This document shows positions 23,856 through 64,000 of a stretch of DNA of 64,000 nucleotides, in pieces (the first letter of the stretch is position 1; each line of letters starts with the position of its first letter). Below the pieces are notes generated by a model that did not search any database, was not told the DNA's origin, and saw nothing but the letters and a program-made list of their open reading frames with translations. The stretch comes from Closterium sp. Naga37s-1 (taxonomy: Eukaryota; Streptophyta; Zygnematophyceae; Desmidiales; Closteriaceae). The translations under genes and the position numbers were made by a program. The stretch lies in assembly GCA_947471745.1 (NCBI GenBank), contig CANJKZ010000534.1, positions 310,001 through 374,000 on the forward strand. Direction: 5' to 3'.

Positions 23856-24533
23856 CAGCGAAGTTGAGTTGTGAGGCGTTTCAGGAGTAGTCGACTTATT
23901 TGACGGTGAGAACAGCAGCGACGACGTTGCTTTTATGGCGGAAACAGCAGAAACATTGCTCTGACGGTGGAAACAGCGGCCGCGTTCCCTTGATGGAGTG
24001 ACGTCGCTTGACGGCTTGTCATCGTCTCAACTCGAAAATCATCTGAACTTGCAATGTCAAGTCGTATTCGCCTTAACTTGGCAAGAAATCCTTCGTAGCT
24101 AACATACAAGTTCTTCTTAACTTGACATCTCGATCAACTACGACTTAACACCGTCTTAACTACATTCGTCTTGGATTAGCTTTATATATCCTCCGTAATC
24201 CATTGCCGGAAACAGTCAAGTCTAAGATACGTGAGTAAACTGGAGGTTAGTGCAGGTACGCGAGAGAACTAGGTTAGTGCAACCTGCAGCTCCTGTAGTG
24301 GGACATGGAGCTCAGAGCGGAGATAAGAAATGGCAGTACTGAAAGATTCTGCACCTAGAAAGGAAAGCGAAGAATGAAGGTGAGAGAAGCTTCAGTCCAT
24401 TTCGCCGAAGACTACCCAGTCAATGCTCGTACTGAAAAAGCGGCAGAACAGCTGACTCCCGCGAACTCCATCATGGATGAAGGAGAAGGGATGAGGTTCG
24501 GTCGGCTTGGGAGGTGAGGGAAGTTGGGATTGG
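23856..24533. other. Intergenic, no gene recognised
   Basis: Diverged remnants of the 30-bp repeat reach about 24000. The rest holds no frame or motif that I recognise, up to the 9-bp target duplication of the fold-back element (24525-24533). Confidence 0.45.
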
Positions 24534-25810
24534 GAGAGAATTTCTCCAGACCCGGAAACGGTGATTTGCCGTTGCACACGTAGCCTTGAATTGCTACCGT
24601 GGTCGGACAATTCGATGATAATTGCTCGAGTGGTCTTGCCAGAGGTTTCCTCTGGCATTTGTTTTATCCGGCACATTACCCAAAACCGGTTTTTAGCCCT
24701 GAAATTCTTACGTCGAACTTGTCTCTTCCTGCGAAAGTGTGACGCACCCGGAAAGACGTGCACGAGGGCGGCGCCGTCACTGTTCGGATACGCGACAAAA
24801 ATCGGCACGATAATCTAGGCAAACAGTTGCGCTCAATTTCGGTCCATATCGTAACCAATCCGCGCATAGTTATATGATTCCCCGATCATATACCCAGTTG
24901 CACGGATGTCAGTACGCGCGACCAATTACAGGGTGCGCTTGATTGGTCGACTTTATGCGTGGGGCCTTTTCTGACCTTTCGCGTCCAATCAGACGCGGTC
25001 ATGTAAGATTGCGCTCATATAAAACCGCATATTTACCTATATGAGCGCGCATATGTGATGCTCGAATGTGTGTGTGATCTGTTTTATTAATATAAAACTA
25101 TGTTAATAAATTTGAGAGACGTTATCACTACCAGCGTTTTGCCATTATACCTATATCAAACTGTGCATACCTATATCGCACAGCGTGATATAGGTATAAT
25201 GGCAAAACGCCGGCAGTGATAATGTCTCTCGAATTTATTAATATAGTTTTATATTAATAAAACAGATCATACACACATTCGAGCATCACATATGCGCGCT
25301 CATATAGGTAAATATGCGGTTTTATATGAGCGCGATCTTACATGACCGCGTCTGATTGGACGTGCAAGGTCAGAAAAGGCCTCGCGCATAAAGTCGACCA
25401 ATCAGGCGCACTCTGTAATTGGTCGCGCGTACTGACATCCGTCCAACTGAATATATGATCGTGGAATCATATAACTATGCGCGGATTGGTTACGATATGG
25501 ACCGAAATTGAGCGCAACTGTTTGCCTAGATGAGTGTGCTGATTTTTGTCGCGTATCCAAATAGTGACGTTGTCGCCCTCGTGCACGTCTTTCCGGGTAC
25601 GCCACACTTTCGCGGGAAGAGACACGTTCGACGTAAGAATTTCAGGGCTAAAAACCGGTTTTGGGTAATGTGCCGGATTAAAAAAATGCCAGAGGAAACC
25701 TCTAGCAAGACCACTCGAGCAATTATCATCGAATTGTCCGACCACGGTAGCAATTCGAGGCCACGTGTGCAACGGCAAATCACCGTTTCGGGGTCTGGAG
25801 AAATTCTCTC
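24534..25810. mobile_element. Fold-back Mutator-like element (MULE) with 625-bp inverted repeats
   Basis: The left arm 24534-25158 and right arm 25186-25810 are inverted repeats of equal length that differ by a few percent, separated by a 27-bp loop. The ends start GAGAGAATTTCTCCAGACCC. The flanks carry a perfect 9-bp duplication TGGGATTGG (24525-24533 and 25811-25819), the length typical of Mutator-like elements. No transposase is present, so it is non-autonomous. Each arm holds the same short outward-facing reading frame (minus 24808 to the left end; plus 25530 to the right end) with KNFRAKNRFWVMCRIK and TTRAIIIELSDHGSNSR. I do not recognise this peptide. Confidence 0.9.
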
Positions 25811-25819
25811 TGGGATTGG

Positions 25820-26160
25820 TTGGTTGGCGGGTGTGACGAGTTCTGTCAGAGAGGGAGTTTTGAAATACTGTATTGGAGGGAAACCGGTACGAGCTCTGGC
25901 GAGGCTCGGTGCCAAGTAGAAACGCGCTGTACAGAACAGCGTCAGCACCTAAGAAAGTACATATAAGGGACAAACGCTTTAGACATTAGAACCAACAGAA
26001 GAAGAATTCATAACATCTACCGTATATGGAAAATATACGGAGAAAAGTGCCAGAATGGAGATTTTATTACGATGAAAATAACGCGTATGATGAATTCGAC
26101 GAGATTGCGAGGTCTATGCAATGTTCTTGAAACAGAAGTTTGGCTGCTGACAAGTGCATG
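25820..26160. other. Short AT-richer spacer downstream of GCR1
   Basis: This lies between the fold-back element and the inferred stop of the receptor gene and probably holds that gene's 3' UTR. Nothing else is recognised. Confidence 0.4.
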
Positions 26161-28694
26161 TCAAGAAGGTTCAGTTTCTGGCTCTGTTTCATTCTCCGTG
26201 TCTGTGCCTCCCAAGCACGCCAGCTCACTTTCCTCTGCTGAATCACTTTCCAGCCTCAGAAAGGTGGGTGAGGCTGGCCCCCACACCCGCAACCGCTCAG
26301 GCCAGTTTCTAAAAAACAGAAGCACACAGAAAATACAGATGGGAGCAGCACAGCAGCAGAGAAGGAGAAAGTGGGAGAAAATTGTTTTCTAAATCTTGTT
26401 CACAGCAAATGCGCATGAGATCAATGTGTTGATGCGAGCAACTTACTGCATGAGTTTCTCCCGCAGCGTGCGCCGCACAGCTGCATTGAAGCCATATGCT
26501 ATGGAGTTGAAGAGGCCCTGATGGGGGATACCAGTGAGGATCATGGAAGACAGGCACATGGGGATAACAGTCGTGCCTTAAGAAAAGAGAAAAAAAAAGG
26601 ATACACATACCGTACAAGCGCATACGGATGACGTACAAGCACAATGAGCGCACACTATAAACAGAGGGGGCAGCTGACCATGAGAGCGGCAGTGCCAATG
26701 TGCAGGCAGTAGAGGATGAAGAGAGGGCGGTGGGGCTCCAAGAGGTTGTGGATTTTGTTGATCGTGCCGCACGTCCACGACCCGATGAGGATCAGAGGGT
26801 AATACCCCCACCGATTCATGGCCTGCCAAACATTGCACATGCAGGCAAAAAGGATAAAAGAATGAGCGCTCACTGGTGCTGGTGATGTAATAATAATAAA
26901 AAAAAACCGCAGCTGCGACGAGAGGCTGAAAAAAAAAACAAAACAACAGCGAACCAGAGAAACAGTGAAAGCTATGCACTCTGATGGTGATGAAGGGAGA
27001 AACTGCAACAGCTTACACTTGAGACTTTGGAGCTTGCTGGACCTTCCATTTTCTGCCTGTCTGCCATGTTAGCTGCCATCTGCCATCAATATACAAGCAC
27101 ACATGCACAGTAATGATACGGAAGACCTGTTTGCCTCTCCCCTTACCGCACCTTCTCTGTCATTGTACACACAAACAGCTAACTGCTATGCTTGCTGCAA
27201 TAAGAACGAGAGAATGCGTGTCGGCAGAACGCTGTTGGGGGTGGAAAAGGCTACGAGGCGGGAAGTGTGCTTGTGTTGGGGTTACTCTTGTGCCATTACC
27301 CGTGTGGCATTGGATAACATGCGGATGACTTGGAAGTAAATGACGCCATTGAAGAGAATGGCAGACCACAGAGGCACGTAGAAGGTCAGGAAGCGCAGCA
27401 CCTGCTCGCACAACAGGACCCAGGCCAGTGATGCAATATGAATGATTGGAGAATGGTGGATGGTGCATGGGGGATGGGAGGCGGACGGGTTGGGGATGGG
27501 TTGGAGGTAGATGAAAAAAGGGTTTCAGGGACGTCCACCGGATAGGTGGTGGAGGGGTGTGGGTCATGGATAAGAGATGGGTGATGGTGGGCGGGGCGTA
27601 AAATATGTGAAGGCAGGGGTGGAAGTGGAAAGAATGGTGGTGCAAAGAGAAAGAGGTGAGAACGTACAGATACAATGGAGAGCGTAACAAGAGGGGAAGC
27701 TAAAGCATCAATCCTCCAATTCAACAAAGCGACTTGCCCCCGCGCTGTCCTCCCTTCCTCAAACCCCTCACCCCGTTCCTCTTCTTCCTCACCACCCCCA
27801 CCAGCAACACCACCCCACACCCCCCCTCCCGGCTCACCTTTCCCATGACCGTCTCGTTCTGAACCCAGCACCAGGCCCCTGCAGGGCCATAGTCGCTGCC
27901 CAGGGACGGAATGAGCGTCATGAGCGCGGCAGTGCCCCACACATACACATGGAAGTAGGGCCCCAGGCCCTCCACGTCCGCCTTGTGCCTCACGACGGTG
28001 CGGTGGAGCGTGTATGCTATGGTGGTGGTCCAGAGAAAGGACGCCACCCAGAAGAACTGCGTCGCGTAGCCCTGCATGTAGCACAGCGCGCCCTCGCCCG
28101 GGTTGCTGCGCGGTGGGAGGGAGCGGGGGGTGGTTTGGATGGGGGGGTTTTGGGAGAGGAGGGTGCGATGGGTGGGGGGATTGAAGTGAGGGATTTGAGA
28201 GAAGTTAAGGTGGAGTGAGTGAAATTTGAGGGGTGGTTGTGAAGTGGAGGATGAATTGAGAGGAATCCAGGGGAGTTTGTGAATCTTATTTGAAGTGTCT
28301 TACCCGAGCAGGTTGAAGAGGCTGCAGAGCATGTCCTGAGGGATAGAAAGGGTGTGGGATGGCACACAGGCGTGGTATAACCACAATGAGTACGATCGGA
28401 GTGAGTTGCGGTTATAATGATAATGATGCAAAATGATGATGACAACGATGACAGTGTGTGACATACTCTCTTTTGCCTCCTGCTCTCACTCACCCCTCCT
28501 ACCGTTTGTCAAGTCGATGCGTTTCTCACCGAGAAAGAGAGATAGAAGATGAGCTTGAAGGAGAATTTCCGGAGGTCTTTAAAGCCCAGGTAGCAGAGGA
28601 CGATGAATCCCGAGCCGAGGAAGGAGAACGCGGAGGCGACGACATTGATAAGCGTCAGCGTGCGGGTCTCCTCTGTAGTTAATCCCTCAATCAT
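26161..28694 (-). CDS. GCR1: GCR1-type seven-transmembrane receptor (slime-mould cAMP-receptor-like family)
   Basis: Eight exons give 312 residues: 28694-28530, 28335-28304, 28105-27838, 27401-27300, 27079-27017, 26822-26679, 26517-26447 and 26254-26161; phases are consistent. The protein follows plant GCR1 closely: FIVLCYLGFKDLRKFSFKL, DMLCSLFNLLG, CYMQGYATQFFWVASFLWTT, AYTLHRTVVRHKADVE, FHVYVWGT, PLWSAILFNGVIYFQVIRML, NRWGYYPLILIGSW, GTINKIHNLLEP and GTAALM then GLFNSIAYGFNAAVRR. Seven hydrophobic segments can be followed, with the conserved second-loop cysteine (WCW). It should sit in the plasma membrane; the plant ligand is unsettled. The last exon is an inference: after LMQ the genomic TAA lies inside a good GTAAGT donor, and a short in-frame acidic exon ending TEPETEPS follows. 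If unspliced, the protein ends at LMQ (26446-26444), about 30 residues shorter. Confidence 0.93.
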
Positions 28695-28744
28695 GGTGCC
28701 GGGTAATGCACGCTCCTAAGCTCGCTCAGCTGCTGCTACTGCTC

Positions 28745-28790
<46 letters not shown>

Positions 28791-29722
28791 TGAAAGTGAT
28801 GGAACGAGGATGAGGGAACGGGTTGCCGCTGCTTTAGCGCGTCTGAAGTGTAAGGGGTCCGCGGGCGGCGACTGGAAGAGAGACAAGACTTGAATGCGAA
28901 TTGAGACGATGACGGGGAATGACGCGTTGAGAGAGATGCGGCACCTGAATGCGAATTCAACGGTCTGTAAAACGACTCATCATCGTACTTTCCGACACCG
29001 AAGAAAGGTGTGATTAGGCGAAGCGGTTTGTGGCATTCGCCAAATTATCGTCTGGTTTGCTGTCAGCTACTTAAGTGTTGCTGCGACTCGCAAGTAGGTT
29101 CCACCTGTAAAGCAAATCTTTTTGTCGAGAGCCGGCGTTTTCTTCTTGCAGATAATTATCTTGCCACGCTCGCTGCTGGTCAGCTCGGACGCCCAAGCAT
29201 CGGCCGAGATTCAACTGGAATCGTGGGACTCGTAAAATGGTATGTTGGTGATAGCCAAGCAAACAAGAAATACAGGTGACATGCAGGTTGGGGAGTAAAG
29301 ATTGGGTAGGGGGAAGAAAGTTCAGATGACAAAACATTGTCAGAACCGAGGCAAGGAAGGCTACGGCGAAAGGGTTACTGGTCTCGGTGAAGGTTACGAA
29401 CCAAAATGTCGTTAACACATACAAGCACATACTAACTGTCATTTACAATATCAAACATCGATCAATGAGAAATATTTGTTTGCTGAAAGTGCTTCTTTGA
29501 TGTTGTCAGCAAACCATTAGTTATGGACTAGTGTCCCTCACACACACCTCGAAGAAAGTGTAGTTAGTGGCACCTTGAAAAGTGACACATACCAAGCCAG
29601 ACAAGCTGCTTGGTGTTGTTGTGCACTCACCTATACCAAAAATGCTCTAGTACTGATACGTTAGATCCTAGGTTAGATATTTCACTAGTTAACGCCAACT
29701 ATACCACTGTGCGGTGAGATAA
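28695..29722. other. Intergenic between Tra1 3' end and GCR1 5' end
   Basis: Both neighbours are on the minus strand, so this holds the Tra1 3' UTR and the GCR1 promoter. Apart from a CTG/CAG tract near 28736-28793 I see nothing that can be named. Confidence 0.5.
28736..28793. repeat. CTG/CAG trinucleotide tract
   Basis: An interrupted run of CTG (plus strand; CAG in the GCR1 sense) lies about 40 bases upstream of the GCR1 start codon, so probably in its 5' UTR or promoter. Confidence 0.9.
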
Positions 29723-63811
<34,089 letters not shown>

Positions 63812-63814
63812 CTG

Positions 63815-64000
63815 TGCGCGCGCACGGCAAGGAGCGAGGAACCGCAGGTGGGGAGAGTAGAGCGAAGGGCGGGGAGAGTGGGACAGAACCAGGGTGCAAA
63901 ATGTCGCCGAATTTTTCATATTTTGGGCGAAAATTTCGCTATCGAAAATTTCGACCGAAAATTTCCATAATTTCGGTCCCCCTTCCAAAAAAATATTTGG
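63815..64000. other. Right edge, probably Tra1 intron
   Basis: No Tra1 exon is visible here. The last 100 bases turn AT-rich and repeat a CGAAAATTTCG-like palindromic motif three times, unlike the GC-rich gene; it may be the end of another repeat element. Confidence 0.4.

Noticed and set aside
29010-29279. 89-codon plus-strand frame between Tra1 and GCR1
   Set aside because: No motif or splice context; it falls in the expected UTR/promoter interval of two minus-strand genes.

Overview
The window looks like nuclear DNA of a streptophyte (land plant or charophyte alga). The genes are intron-rich and GC-rich, with canonical GT-AG splice sites. Four of the five recognisable genes match plant-type families: an NT-C2 coiled-coil protein, a PMT-type (QUA2/TSD2-like) methyltransferase, a LAG1/LOH ceramide synthase and the GCR1 seven-helix receptor. 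The fifth is a plant-type Tra1/TRRAP. Family names come from remembered conserved motifs, not from a search. A streptophyte alga or early-diverging plant is my inference; the species cannot be read from the sequence.

Layout, left to right: 1-5.9 kb, minus, 5' part of an NT-C2 coiled-coil gene running off the left edge. 5.9-7.2 kb, divergent intergenic region. 7.2-10.9 kb, plus, six-exon PMT methyltransferase with a long acidic insert. 11.4-12.85 kb, plus, six-exon ceramide synthase. 12.85-14.36 kb, long polypyrimidine tract. 14.36-17.26 kb, a nest of transposons: a Harbinger-type element inside a MITE, itself carrying a second MITE and a miniature LTR (TRIM-like) element. 17.3-24.5 kb, non-genic, built largely of degenerate repeats. 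24.5-25.8 kb, fold-back Mutator-like element with two 625-bp arms. 26.2-28.7 kb, minus, GCR1 receptor, eight exons. 29.7 kb to beyond the right edge, minus, Tra1/TRRAP; 34 exons can be placed here, encoding 6,707 residues, with the N-terminus outside the window.

Two things stand out. First, Tra1 exon 12 is a single 7,830-bp open exon. It inserts about 2,460 low-complexity residues (Ala/Gln-rich, then about 1,550 residues rich in Glu, Lys and Gly, then Gln-rich) where I recall only a short linker in plant homologues. Second, Tra1 introns carry many truncated copies of the edges of neighbouring exons, with their splice sites. Most pairs of copies are separated by a short palindrome of the type TTTTGAG-NNNN-CTCAAAA. 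One case is an array of twelve 163-bp units, each with a decoy 3' splice site. A similar decoy lies in the PMT gene.

The genes do not form a pathway. Tra1 is the activator-binding scaffold of SAGA/NuA4 co-activators, GCR1 a membrane receptor, LAG1 an ER sphingolipid enzyme, PMT a Golgi methyltransferase, and the NT-C2 protein probably a membrane/cytoskeleton adaptor.
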